Assembly (NCBI GenBank): GCA_017518025.1
Contig: JAFWWR010000246.1
Coordinates: 1 to 22,844 of the forward strand
Length of the DNA stretch: 22,844 bases
Direction of reading: 5' to 3'
Origin: Clostridia bacterium
GTDB taxonomy: Bacteria; Bacillota; Clostridia; Oscillospirales; CAG-272
Below the pieces are notes generated by a model. It saw only the letters and a program-made list of their open reading frames with translations. It did not search any database and was not told the DNA's origin. The position numbers and the translations under genes were made by a program. This document shows, piece after piece, positions 14,275-21,390 of this stretch; position 1 is the stretch's first letter, and each line of letters begins with the position of its first letter.

Positions 14275-14790
14275 ATGGCGATAATATCAAGCGTCAACAT
14301 TGACGGAGGCCCCTTCGACTCCACCGCCATCGTGGGAACGGTGAACGGCATCCCGAAGGGCGACAAGGCTCTGAACGCCGCCGCTCTGGCGGATATGTTC
14401 GGGTCTATCATGAGCGACGGGGTCTGCCCGGGCGACGGAACTTCGTTCAAGGTCACCGCCGGCAGCGGGCTGACCGTGCGCGTCTCCCCCGGCAAGGCCT
14501 GGGCGAGAGGCAGGATGTGCTCAACGGACTCTCAGATGACCCTCGACCTGTCCGCGGGACACTCCTTCAAGGTGTTCCTGCGTCTCGACACCTACGACGG
14601 ACTCTGGTCGGTGATGGTATATCAGGACGACGCGGGGTACCTGCCCGTGAGATCGAATCTGATCTACGACATGATCCTCGCCGAGGTGACGGTGCCCTCC
14701 GGAGTGACGGCGGTCACCTCGTCGATGATCGTCGACCGCCGCGGCAACAGCGAGGTCTGCGGATACGCGGGAGCGCGTACCGCCGGGTGA
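14275..14790 (+). CDS. Baseplate/receptor-binding-type protein, base module only
   Basis: A 171-residue protein after the tail-tip hub, where receptor-binding proteins sit. It has the recurring base module of these proteins in Clostridia phages: ALNAAALADMFGSIMSDGVC (about 36-55), then GLTVRVSPGKAWARGRM (about 65-81), FLRLDTYDGLWSV, LAEVTVPSGV and an ending IVDRRGNSEVCGY. In tailed phages this module is often followed by a receptor-binding or fibre domain; here the protein stops right after it and no separate fibre gene follows. It may bind host surface by itself or simply cap the tail. Confidence 0.7.
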   Translation: MAIISSVNIDGGPFDSTAIVGTVNGIPKGDKALNAAALADMFGSIMSDGVCPGDGTSFKVTAGSGLTVRVSPGKAWARGRMCSTDSQMTLDLSAGHSFKVFLRLDTYDGLWSVMVYQDDAGYLPVRSNLIYDMILAEVTVPSGVTAVTSSMIVDRRGNSEVCGYAGARTAG

Positions 14791-14799
14791 GGTGACGTC

Positions 14800-15228
14800 A
14801 TGAGGAACAGGATGCTCGGCGCCGCGGCGGCGGTGGGCGGCGCTCTTTCGTACGTTTTCGGAGGATGGGACGCGTCCATGAATACGCTGCTGATCCTCAT
14901 GGGGATCGACTACGTCACCGGTCTTGTGGCGGCGGGGGTCTTCCACGCGTCGAACAAGACGAAAACCGGGGCTCTTTCCAGCAACGCGGGATTTTTAGGC
15001 CTTTGCCGAAAAGGAGCGGCGCTTCTGCTGGTGCTGGTGGGCGCGAGACTGGACGTCACCCTTGGAACGACATTTGTCAAAGACGGAGTCTGCGCCGCGT
15101 TCATACTGAACGAGACGCTGTCCGTGACGGAGAACGTCGGGGCCATGGGGGTGCCGATCCCCGCCCCCGTCCGGCGGGCGGTGGAGCTGCTGAGGTCGAA
15201 GGGGGAGGGCTCCGGTGGAGATAAATAA
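14800..15228 (+). CDS. Phage holin (toxin-secretion/phage-lysis holin family)
   Basis: A 142-residue membrane protein that would form pores in the cytoplasmic membrane and let the amidase reach the wall. Hydrophobic segments lie at about residues 6-22, 27-48 (TLLILMGIDYVTGLVAAGVF, the family hallmark) and 66-86, followed by an amphipathic C terminus. The motif 'LxxMxxIDYxTGxxxA', then KTGALSSNAGFLGLCRKGAAL, is typical of the family. It overlaps the amidase gene by 14 bases, forming a two-gene lysis unit. Confidence 0.9.
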   Translation: MRNRMLGAAAAVGGALSYVFGGWDASMNTLLILMGIDYVTGLVAAGVFHASNKTKTGALSSNAGFLGLCRKGAALLLVLVGARLDVTLGTTFVKDGVCAAFILNETLSVTENVGAMGVPIPAPVRRAVELLRSKGEGSGGDK

Positions 15229-15982
15229 ACACATAACGGAGATCAACCGCTGGCGCGGCAGATACGGCGCCGAGGTGCGGTTTATCGTGATCCACTACAC
15301 GGCGGGCGACGGCGACACCGCCCGGGGGAACGCGGAGTATTTCGCCTCGGACTACCGCGCCGCGTCGGCGCACTTTTTCGTGGACCGGGACTCGGTCTGG
15401 CAGTCCGTGGAGCTTTGCGACTCCGCCTGGCACTGCGGCGACGGCGCGTCCCGCAACGGGTGCAGCAACCTGAATTCCGTCGGCGTGGAGCTGTGCTCGA
15501 AAAAAGACCCCCGGGGCGAATACTTCATCCCGGAGGAGACGGCGGCGCTGGGGGCGGAGCTGGTGAGGTATCTCCTGACTCTGTACCCCGGGGCGACGGT
15601 CTGCCGCCACTACGACGTGACGGGGAAGGTGTGTCCCATGCCGTGGGTAAGGGACGAATCGCTGTGGAAGAAGTTTCTCGAAACGGTCAGGGAGGACGAG
15701 ATGACGGACGAAGAAAAAAAGCGGCTCCGCGCTCTGGAAAACAGGGCGGAGGAGCTCGAGAAAAAGACTGCGGCGCTGGAGAAGGCGAAAAGCGAGCTGT
15801 TCGACCAGGTGGGCGTGAGATGGGCGTACGTGGACGGCAATATGCCGTCCTGGATGAAGCCCACCGTGAAAAAACTGGTCAAAAAGGGGTATCTGCGCGG
15901 CAGCGACAACTCCTACGGGATGTCGTATCAGCTGGCGCGGGTGCTGGTGATACTTGACCGGGCGGGCGCATTCGACAGATGA
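15215..15982 (+). CDS. N-acetylmuramoyl-L-alanine amidase endolysin
   Basis: Cuts the bond between muramic acid and the stem peptide to release particles. The 255-residue protein has an Amidase_2 domain (about 15-160) with zinc ligands H27 (FIVIHYTAG), H132 and C140 (CRHYDVTGKVCPMPW). A charged coiled linker follows (about 165-195, rich in Glu/Lys), then a C-terminal module (WMKPTVKKLVKKGYLRG, then LARVLVILDRAGAFD) of the type found at the end of clostridial phage endolysins, probably a wall-binding or oligomerising segment. GTG start at 15215 inside the holin gene. All catalytic ligands are present. Confidence 0.92.
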   Translation: MEINKHITEINRWRGRYGAEVRFIVIHYTAGDGDTARGNAEYFASDYRAASAHFFVDRDSVWQSVELCDSAWHCGDGASRNGCSNLNSVGVELCSKKDPRGEYFIPEETAALGAELVRYLLTLYPGATVCRHYDVTGKVCPMPWVRDESLWKKFLETVREDEMTDEEKKRLRALENRAEELEKKTAALEKAKSELFDQVGVRWAYVDGNMPSWMKPTVKKLVKKGYLRGSDNSYGMSYQLARVLVILDRAGAFDR

Positions 15983-16049
15983 ACCCGCGGAGCGGCCGCC
16001 TCATTCAGCGCGGAACGAAAAAGCACGGGTCTTTACTTAAAAAAACACA

Positions 16050-16096
16050 AAAAATCCGCAGGACTCACTTATAAGGTGAAAATCCTGCGGATTTTT
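16050..16096. terminator. Bidirectional terminator between cassette and P-type ATPase gene
   Basis: A 14-base-pair stem, AAAAATCCGCAGGA (16050-16063) with TCCTGCGGATTTTT (16083-16096). The interior can form a further small hairpin (TCACTT-ATA-AGGTGA). T-runs exist for both strands, so it would stop the plus-strand cassette and the minus-strand ATPase transcript. It marks the right edge of the cassette. The 67 bases between the amidase stop and the stem contain nothing recognisable. Confidence 0.9.
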
Positions 16097-16124
16097 CCGT
16101 TTTCCATAATGCAACGTGCTTTCT

Positions 16125-18962
16125 CTATCGCCGTTTTTGCCCTTGACGTACGCCTGTACGCCGGCGGGCAAGGAACGACGATCCTGCGTCTGAATGGGGC
16201 GGCCGTTTTTTTCTCCTCTTCCGGAGGATCAGCTTGCAAACGAGATCCGCGGGCAGCACCGAGAGAGAGATGAGCGCGGCGAGAGCCAGATCCCGGCCGC
16301 TCACGGGGACGGTGCGGAACACCGATCCGCCGAAATAGACCATGGCGAGCTGGATCGTCGCCACCGCCGCCATGATGAAGATGAACGGTTTGTTTTTCGT
16401 CAGGCCGGAGAGGAGGTTTATCCGCTCCGTTCTGGCGCAGAACGAATTTACGATCCCGGCGAAGACGAACAGTGCGAAAAACACCGTGAGGAAGTAGATC
16501 TCGTCGCCGCCGCCGAAGGCGCTCCGCGCCCGGGGCGATACGAGGAACGCGGTCACCGCAGTCAGGGTGAAGAGGCCGCAGAACAGTATTTTCACCACCA
16601 TCCTCCGGGTGAGGATCGGCTCCGAGCGGTCCACGGGAGGCAGTTTCATGATACTGCGGAGCGGCGCCTCTCCGGCGAAGGCGAGGGAGCCCAGGGTGTC
16701 CATTATCACGTTGATCCACAGCATCTGAGTGATGGTGACCGGGGTCTCCGTGCCGAAAAGGGGGCCGAGCACCGACACGCCCACGGCGCAGAGATTCATG
16801 ATCAGCTGGAAGGTGATGAACTTCCGGATACTGCTGAATATCGTCCTGCCGTACAGTACGGCGCGGGTCACGGAGACGAAGTCGTCGTTCTCGATCACCA
16901 CGTCGCCCGCCTCCTTCGCCACCTCGGTGCCGCTGCCCATGGCGAACCCCACGTCCGCCGATTTCAGCGCCGGAGCGTCGTTTACGCCGTCTCCGGTCAT
17001 GCCGACGACGTGACCCGCCTCCTTCGCCACCCGCACGAGGCGGCTTTTGTCCGACGGCGTGACCCGGGAGATCACGGCGATCCGGGGGAGGATCTCCGTC
17101 AGCTCGCCGTCAGTCAGTCCGTGGAGCACGGCGGAGGAGATGACGAGTTTTTCGCCGTCGTCCGGAAGGCCGCCCTCCCGGATCTCCGCCGCGGAAGGGG
17201 CGAGATACCGCCTTCCGGGGATGCCCGCCTCCCGCGCTACCGCCGCGGCGGTCTCCTCGCCGTCGCCGGTGATCATGACGACTCCGATCCCGGCGGTGCG
17301 GCAGTCCTCCGCCGCTTCTCTCACCGACGGTCTCAGCTCGTCGCGGATGATAAAAAGGCAGGTGAAGACGAGCCCCCGGTCCGGCAGGCGGTCTCTCATG
17401 CAGTCGACCGTTCCGGCGGGGTATGACGCCTGCGCCAGCACACGCGCCGAGCCCGACGCGGCGGACCGCGCCGTATCGGCGAGGATCCGCGCGGTCTCCC
17501 GGTCCATCGCGACGGTTTTGCCGGAGGAGTCGGTGGCGGCGGAGCACTGGGGCAGGATAAGCTCCGGCGCGCCTCTGACGAGCACCTCGGTCCTCTCGCC
17601 GTCGCGGAACGTGGCGGCGGCGTATTTTCTCGCCGAATCGAAGGGGAGCCGGTCCCCGGGCAAAGAGGGGACCCGGGCGCCGCCTACGAAGGACGAGACG
17701 GCACGGTCGGTGGAGTTTCCCGCTCCATCGCCGCGGCAGAGTGCGGACGCGGCGACGATCTTTTTCCTCACGGAGGGGGATTTTCTCAGCTCGCCGAACG
17801 ACCGGTAGACCCCGTCGCGGGCGACCACCCGTTCCACCTCCATCTCGCCGGTGGTGAGGGTGCCGGTCTTGTCCGTCATGAGGATGCTGACGCATCCCGC
17901 GGTCTCGATACCAACGAGGCGCTTGACGATAACTCCGCTCCTCATCATCTTTTTCATGTTGGCGGACAGGACCACCGTGATCATCATGGGAAGACCCTCC
18001 GGCACCGCCACCACCACGATGGACACCGCCACGGTGAGGGCGCGGAGCACCTCGGTCAGGACGCCTCGCGGATCGGACAGACGCGAGACGATCTCCACGC
18101 GGTCGAATCCGGCGTCGATGAAGAAGGCGTTGAAAAGGTAGACCGCCGCCACCGCCGCGGCGGCGACGTACCCGACGCGGCTGATGGACCGGGCAAGCCG
18201 GCGCAGCCGTTCCTTCAGGGGACTCGGCTCCTCCGTGTCCTGCAGTTCCGCGGCGATCCTGCCGTATTCCGTCGAGTCGCCCACGGCTGTGACGAGCAGG
18301 GCGCACTCCCCGGCGCAGATCCCGGTGCCGCGGCAGATGAAAAACGGGTCCGAGTGTGAGAGGCGGCCGGATCCCGCGAGAGGGATGACGGATGGCCGCG
18401 ATTTGACGGTACTTCGGGACTCTCCGGTCAGGGCGGATTCGTCGCATTTGACGGTCCCCGAGACCACCACGCCGTCGCAGGGACAGACGTCCCCCGCCGA
18501 GAGGCGGATCACGTCGTACGTCACGATCTCCTCCGGCGGCAGCGGGGCCGGCGCACCGTCCCGCAGGACGGGAAAACGGGATGTCGACGACGCGGCGGAC
18601 AGCTTTTCGAAGGCGGCGGAACTGCCGTATTCCGATACGGTCGACACCAGCGCCGCCGCGAACACCGTGGCTCCGATGCCGCCGATCTCGATCCAGTTCA
18701 CCCGGCCGAAGGTGAGAATGAGGTTGATCCCCATGGCGAAAAGGAGGATCCTGATGACAGGGTCCGACAGATTGGCGAAAAATTCCCGCACGGGGCCTTT
18801 TTTCTTCTTGCGGGTGAGGGTGTTCGCACCGTATAGTTTTTTTGACAGCGCGGCGTCGGCGGAGCTGAGTCCCGCCTCCGGGTCGATCCGGACCTGCGGC
18901 GCCGCCCCGTTTTCCTCCGCGCGCCCCGCGCGCCGCCGTCCGATAACGTAGCTTCCGTTCAT
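16125..18962 (-). CDS. Calcium-transporting P-type ATPase (PMCA/SERCA-like)
   Basis: Pumps Ca2+ (likely) out across the cytoplasmic membrane at the expense of ATP. The 945-residue protein has the full P-type layout: N-terminal cation ATPase segment (ADAALSKKLYGANTL), two helices, actuator domain with ALTGES, helix M4 with the calcium-type PEGLP (P321), phosphorylation site DKTGTLT (D364), nucleotide-binding LPFDSARKYAAA and RGAPE, hinge TGDGVNDAPALKSADVG, and a C-terminal six-helix block with QMLWINVIMDTLGSLAFA (about 770-790), typical of PMCA pumps. The C-terminal tail is Arg/Lys-rich. All catalytic residues are intact. The P1/P2 distinction and ion choice come from PEGLP and the M6 pattern. 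Confidence 0.92.
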   Translation of the reverse strand: MNGSYVIGRRRAGRAEENGAAPQVRIDPEAGLSSADAALSKKLYGANTLTRKKKKGPVREFFANLSDPVIRILLFAMGINLILTFGRVNWIEIGGIGATVFAAALVSTVSEYGSSAAFEKLSAASSTSRFPVLRDGAPAPLPPEEIVTYDVIRLSAGDVCPCDGVVVSGTVKCDESALTGESRSTVKSRPSVIPLAGSGRLSHSDPFFICRGTGICAGECALLVTAVGDSTEYGRIAAELQDTEEPSPLKERLRRLARSISRVGYVAAAAVAAVYLFNAFFIDAGFDRVEIVSRLSDPRGVLTEVLRALTVAVSIVVVAVPEGLPMMITVVLSANMKKMMRSGVIVKRLVGIETAGCVSILMTDKTGTLTTGEMEVERVVARDGVYRSFGELRKSPSVRKKIVAASALCRGDGAGNSTDRAVSSFVGGARVPSLPGDRLPFDSARKYAAATFRDGERTEVLVRGAPELILPQCSAATDSSGKTVAMDRETARILADTARSAASGSARVLAQASYPAGTVDCMRDRLPDRGLVFTCLFIIRDELRPSVREAAEDCRTAGIGVVMITGDGEETAAAVAREAGIPGRRYLAPSAAEIREGGLPDDGEKLVISSAVLHGLTDGELTEILPRIAVISRVTPSDKSRLVRVAKEAGHVVGMTGDGVNDAPALKSADVGFAMGSGTEVAKEAGDVVIENDDFVSVTRAVLYGRTIFSSIRKFITFQLIMNLCAVGVSVLGPLFGTETPVTITQMLWINVIMDTLGSLAFAGEAPLRSIMKLPPVDRSEPILTRRMVVKILFCGLFTLTAVTAFLVSPRARSAFGGGDEIYFLTVFFALFVFAGIVNSFCARTERINLLSGLTKNKPFIFIMAAVATIQLAMVYFGGSVFRTVPVSGRDLALAALISLSVLPADLVCKLILRKRRKKRPPHSDAGSSFLARRRTGVRQGQKRR

Positions 18963-18987
18963 TTGCCGCCGCCCCGCCTCCGTTCGA

Positions 18988-19008
18988 TACAGTTACTGTA
19001 AAACTATA
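18988..19008 (-). promoter_or_regulatory. Possible promoter -10 with overlapping palindrome upstream of the ATPase
   Basis: Reading the minus strand, TATAGT (19003-19008) could be a -10, but its -35 is poor (2 of 6 at 17-base spacing). The predicted start of transcription falls inside the perfect palindrome TACAG-TTA-CTGTA (18988-19000), which could be an operator. ACGGAGG follows before the ATG, with a long (about 13 base) spacing. Weak evidence. Confidence 0.35.
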
Positions 19009-19078
19009 TTCCCCGTGACGGAACGGTAGAACAGCCATACCGCGTCCCGCTTTGCCCGGCGCACGCAGCGACAGTAAC

Positions 19079-19109
19079 AAAAACCCCGTGCCGGGGATCC
19101 GGCACGGGG
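19079..19109 (-). terminator. Rho-independent terminator of hpf
   Basis: On the minus strand CCCCGTGCCGG, a four-base loop, CCGGCACGGGG, then TTTTT. It lies 18 bases after the hpf stop codon. An 11-base-pair GC-rich stem with a T tail makes this a strong terminator separating hpf from the ATPase gene. Confidence 0.92.
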
Positions 19110-19126
19110 ATGAGTTGCGTTATTAT

Positions 19127-19654
19127 TTACCGCTGGGGAACGATGAGTCCGTACGCGCCGTCGCGTCTCTTGTAGACCGCGCAGGTCTCCTCGGACTGAG
19201 CGTCGAAGAACAGATAGAACGAATGGCCCAGCAGGTTCATCTGAAGGATCGCCTCGTCCACGGTCATGGGCTTCAGCGGGAAGGATTTCGTCCTCACGTC
19301 GAAGAGAAGCTCCTCCTCCTGGGGAGCGGCGGGCTCTTCGGGGGCGGGGAACGAGATGGACGAGCGCATCTTCTTCTCCAGTCTGGTCTTGTTCTTTCTG
19401 ATCTGTCTTTCGATTGAACTCATGCAGCCGTCGAGCGCGTTCTGAAAGGTATCGCTTGACTCCTCGGCGCGGAACAGCGTCCCGTTCACGGAGATCGTGA
19501 TCTCCATCCGTTTCTCGTCGCCCTCGCTCTTACAGGTTACTGAGGCATCGGCACCGTCCGGGAAAAATCTGTCAAATTTCGCAAGCTTTTTCTCGATGAG
19601 GGCCTTGGTGTCCTCACGCACGTTCAAGTGCCTGCCGATAACGGAGATGTTCAT
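19127..19654 (-). CDS. hpf: Ribosome hibernation promoting factor, long form
   Basis: Binds the 30S subunit and pairs ribosomes into inactive 100S dimers under stress or in stationary phase. The 175-residue protein has the N-terminal S30AE domain (about 1-100: MNISVIGRHLNVREDTKALI, KLAKFDRFFPDGADASVTC) and the C-terminal dimerisation domain of long HPF (about 118-175: VRTKSFPLKPMTVDEAILQM, LGHSFYLFFDAQSEETCAVYKRRDGAYGLI). An acidic/proline linker joins them. Length is typical for Firmicutes. It has its own promoter and terminator. AGAAAAGGTGG precedes the ATG. Confidence 0.96.
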   Translation of the reverse strand: MNISVIGRHLNVREDTKALIEKKLAKFDRFFPDGADASVTCKSEGDEKRMEITISVNGTLFRAEESSDTFQNALDGCMSSIERQIRKNKTRLEKKMRSSISFPAPEEPAAPQEEELLFDVRTKSFPLKPMTVDEAILQMNLLGHSFYLFFDAQSEETCAVYKRRDGAYGLIVPQR

Positions 19655-19680
19655 GGGTCAACCACCTTTTCTCAGAATTT

Positions 19681-19698
19681 CGGGAACACCGGTTCCCG
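19681..19698 (-). other. 5'-end hairpin in the hpf leader
   Basis: CGGGAAC-ACCG-GTTCCCG, a perfect 7-base-pair stem that begins within a few bases of the predicted transcription start. A hairpin at the extreme 5' end usually shields an mRNA from decay, which would suit a gene needed during starvation. That role is inferred. Confidence 0.5.
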
Positions 19699-19708
19699 TT
19701 ACGGTTAT

Positions 19709-19737
19709 ATTGTATCATACTTTTGCAAAAATGTATA
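19709..19737 (-). promoter_or_regulatory. Probable sigma-A promoter of hpf
   Basis: Minus strand: TATACA (4 of 6 to the -35 consensus), 17 bases, TACAAT (5 of 6 to the -10 consensus), in an AT-rich stretch. The transcript would start near 19702 and carry a leader of about 48 bases including the hairpin. No clear sigma-B or sigma-H element was seen. Confidence 0.6.
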
Positions 19738-19817
19738 TACTTTTTGTTGAAAATAATTAAGAATGATGTAATTTCGGCGGTCGCGCCTCTCAAAACGGAC
19801 TGATTTCGGACAGCGTG

Positions 19818-19846
19818 TTGAAATCCGGCGTTTTTTTTGATACAAT
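19818..19846 (+). promoter_or_regulatory. Sigma-A promoter of the yitT-family gene
   Basis: TTGAAA (19818-19823), 17 bases including a run of eight T, then TACAAT (19841-19846). Start of transcription near 19853, about 27 bases before the GTG start codon. Divergent from the hpf promoter about 80 bases away. Confidence 0.82.
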
Positions 19847-19879
19847 ATAAAGGATGACGCTTGGGAAAGGAGAGGGACC

Positions 19880-20842
19880 GTGAGACCATACGACAAACCC
19901 TGGAAAAAAGTGACAATAACGCTGCTGTGCATGCTGGCGGGCAACGCCCTGCTCGCTTTTCTTGTGACGGCGTTCGTGCTCCCTCACGGGATAGTGATGG
20001 GAGGCACTACCGGTATCGGTATCGTGCTGACGAATCTGTTCCGCATCGACGTGTCCTACGTCATTCTGGGGATAAACTTCATTTTGCTTATCATCGGCTG
20101 GATCGTCCTGGGGCGGAAGTTCGCGCTGACCACCGTGGCGTCCACCTTCATCTATCCGGCGTTCATCTGGGTGTTCGAGCGGATCCCGGGGATCTACACT
20201 CTGACGGACAATTCGCTGATGGCGGCGATCTTCGCGGGGCTCCTGATGGGCGTCGCCATGGGACTGGTCATGCGGGTGGGGTCCTCCACCGGCGGCATGG
20301 ATATAGTGAATCTGATATTCCATCACAAATTCCACTTTCCCCTTGCGCTTATGGTCTATCTCGGCGATATAATCGTCGTGGGCGGTCAGGCGATCTTCGT
20401 GAAGCCGGAAAAGACGCTTTACGGTATCCTTGTGATCATCCTCGAGTCTATAGTGCTGGACCGGATGATGGTGATCGGCAAGCCGCAGACGCAGCTTTTC
20501 GTGGTCTCCGACAAGTATGAGGAGATCCGGGCGCGTCTGCTGGACAAGATGAATGTGGGCGTGACGCTGATGTTCATCGAGACCGGAATGATGGGCGCGG
20601 AGAGCAAGGGCGTCATGTGCGTGCTCCCCCAGCGGAAGCTGTACGACGCCACCGAGCTGGTGCGCTCCGTGGATCCCGTGGCGTTCATCACCGTGACGCA
20701 GATCAAGGAGGTCCGCGGCCGCGGCTTCACCGAAGAGCGGGTCTACCTCGGCGACCGGAAGGACGAGAAGGCGAGGCGGAAGGCGGCCCGGGAGGAGAAG
20801 CGCCGCCTGAGGAAAGAAAGGCGCGCTGCGAAGCGGAAATGA
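19880..20842 (+). CDS. YitT-family membrane protein (DUF161 + DUF2179)
   Basis: A 320-residue integral membrane protein of unknown substrate. The first about 200 residues hold five or so membrane helices with the YitT features GGTTGIGIVLTNLF (about 41-54), then RVGSSTGGMDIV (about 130-141). Residues about 205-285 are the soluble DUF2179 domain (GVTLMFIETGMMGAESKGVM, then VDPVAFITVTQIKEVRGRGF), a ferredoxin-like fold thought to bind a ligand. The C-terminal about 35 residues are a highly basic Arg/Lys/Glu helix, longer than in most relatives and possibly nucleic-acid or membrane interacting. GTG start chosen for AAAGGAGAGGG 8 bases upstream. Likely monocistronic, with its own promoter and terminator. 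Confidence 0.92.
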   Translation: MRPYDKPWKKVTITLLCMLAGNALLAFLVTAFVLPHGIVMGGTTGIGIVLTNLFRIDVSYVILGINFILLIIGWIVLGRKFALTTVASTFIYPAFIWVFERIPGIYTLTDNSLMAAIFAGLLMGVAMGLVMRVGSSTGGMDIVNLIFHHKFHFPLALMVYLGDIIVVGGQAIFVKPEKTLYGILVIILESIVLDRMMVIGKPQTQLFVVSDKYEEIRARLLDKMNVGVTLMFIETGMMGAESKGVMCVLPQRKLYDATELVRSVDPVAFITVTQIKEVRGRGFTEERVYLGDRKDEKARRKAAREEKRRLRKERRAAKRK

Positions 20843-20857
20843 CGCGCAAAGCGCGAC

Positions 20858-21040
20858 AGTTATGCTCGCCTGCGGGCGCGCGGCCGCAGTTATGATCGCC
20901 TGCGGCGAGTTTAGAGTTATGATGCGCTTCGCGCAGTTATGAGTTGCCTTGCGGCAACGATGACTTCGTCGGGCGATCATATCATAACTTTGCGGCGGAG
21001 GCGCAAATCATAACGTCCGGCGCAAGCCGGACTCATAACT
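20858..21040. repeat. AGTTATGA/hairpin repeat array
   Basis: Four plus-strand copies of AGTTATGA or AGTTATGC (20858, 20888, 20915, 20935) and three inverted copies TCATAACT or TCATAACG (20982, 21008, 21033). Between them lie different short GC-rich stem-loops: TCGCC-TGC-GGCGA (20896-20908), TGCGC-TTC-GCGCA (20923-20935), GTTGCC-TTGC-GGCAAC (20943-20958), GAC-TTC-GTC (20962-20970) and GTCCGGC-GCAA-GCCGGAC (21015-21032). The 8-mer is constant while the stems differ in sequence, so this is not a simple tandem repeat. It lies in the 3' untranslated region of the yitT-family gene, before its terminator, and codes for nothing visible. Confidence 0.75.
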
Positions 21041-21062
21041 GTAAACTGTAAACCGAAAAATC

Positions 21063-21090
21063 CCGTCGGAGCGATCCGGCGGTTTTTTTT
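21063..21090 (+). terminator. Rho-independent terminator of the yitT-family gene
   Basis: CCGTCGGA-GCGA-TCCGGCGG followed by eight T. An 8-base-pair stem with one G-T pair. It is 220 bases after the stop codon, so the repeat array would be part of the mRNA. Confidence 0.88.
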
Positions 21091-21240
21091 GCCGACCTCG
21101 TCGGCGCGATATTTGCCGCGTCGCCGCTTCGCTTCCCTCCGGCGGGAAGGCTATTTTCGTCCCTCCGCTTTTTCATTTCAGGCTCTCTCCGATAACATAA
21201 TTTCTATGATGAAAACTTCGCTTTGACGGGAACAAAGAAA

Positions 21241-21382
21241 GGCTTTCCCCTGGAGGGGAAGCTGTCAGCGGAGCTGACTGATGAGGGGAATTATCCCGGC
21301 AAAAAAAGGAAAACCTTTGTATCACCATTCGTGTCCCCTCATCCGGGTCCTTCGGACCCACCTTCCCCTCCAGGGGGAAGGC
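21241..21382. repeat. Inverted pair of 48-base double-hairpin (REP/MITE-like) elements
   Basis: Left copy 21241-21288 and right copy 21335-21382 in opposite orientation, 46 bases apart. Each copy has the same plan: a first stem-loop (CTTTCCCC-TGGA-GGGGAAG on the left; CTTCCCC-CTGGA-GGGGAAG when the right is read on the minus strand), a second stem-loop of different sequence (GTCAGC-GGA-GCTGAC versus GGGTCC-GAA-GGACCC), and a common end GATGAGGGG. A degenerate fragment (CTTCCCTCCGGCGGGAAGGCTATTTT) lies at about 21130-21156. The plan resembles intergenic repeats common in gut Clostridia. No transposase is present. Confidence 0.72.
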
Positions 21383-21390
21383 TATTTCTC

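Larger units (their letters stand above)
3304..16096 (+). mobile_element. Phage-derived structural/packaging/lysis cassette, gene-transfer-agent-like
   Basis: A single co-directional block from an SOS-type promoter to a terminator, coding for a late-gene regulator, both terminase subunits, portal, scaffold, coat, connectors, tail tube, chaperones, short tape measure, tail-tip proteins, holin and amidase. Nearly all genes overlap or are separated by fewer than 50 bases and all are uninterrupted. No integrase, excisionase, lysogeny repressor or replication protein occurs anywhere in it, and I saw no tRNA or direct repeats at the edges. Flanking genes on both sides are chromosomal and on the opposite strand. 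Content and size (about 12.8 kb) fit a domesticated particle such as a gene transfer agent better than a replicating prophage. That functional reading is inference; the phage origin is firm. Confidence 0.8.

Noticed and set aside
10380..14790. Contractile tail, tailocin or contractile injection system
   Set aside because: There is no sheath, no baseplate wedge genes and no AAA+ ATPase; the presence of terminase, portal and coat shows a DNA-containing head with a non-contractile tail.
3304..16096. Complete temperate prophage
   Set aside because: Integrase, repressor, replication and recombination genes are all missing, and both flanks are host genes directly adjoining the cassette.
15983..16125. 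Possible right attachment site at the cassette end
   Set aside because: The repeated sequence here is an inverted repeat forming a terminator; I found no matching direct repeat near 3140-3300.
17110..19080. Minus-strand open frame of 656 codons in another frame of the ATPase gene
   Set aside because: Same-strand alternative frame made of Arg/Gly/Pro-rich sequence; the true frame has all P-type ATPase motifs.
20858..21040. Repeat array as a CRISPR
   Set aside because: The repeated unit is only 8 bases, occurs in both orientations, the spacers are palindromic and of varied length, and there are no cas genes.
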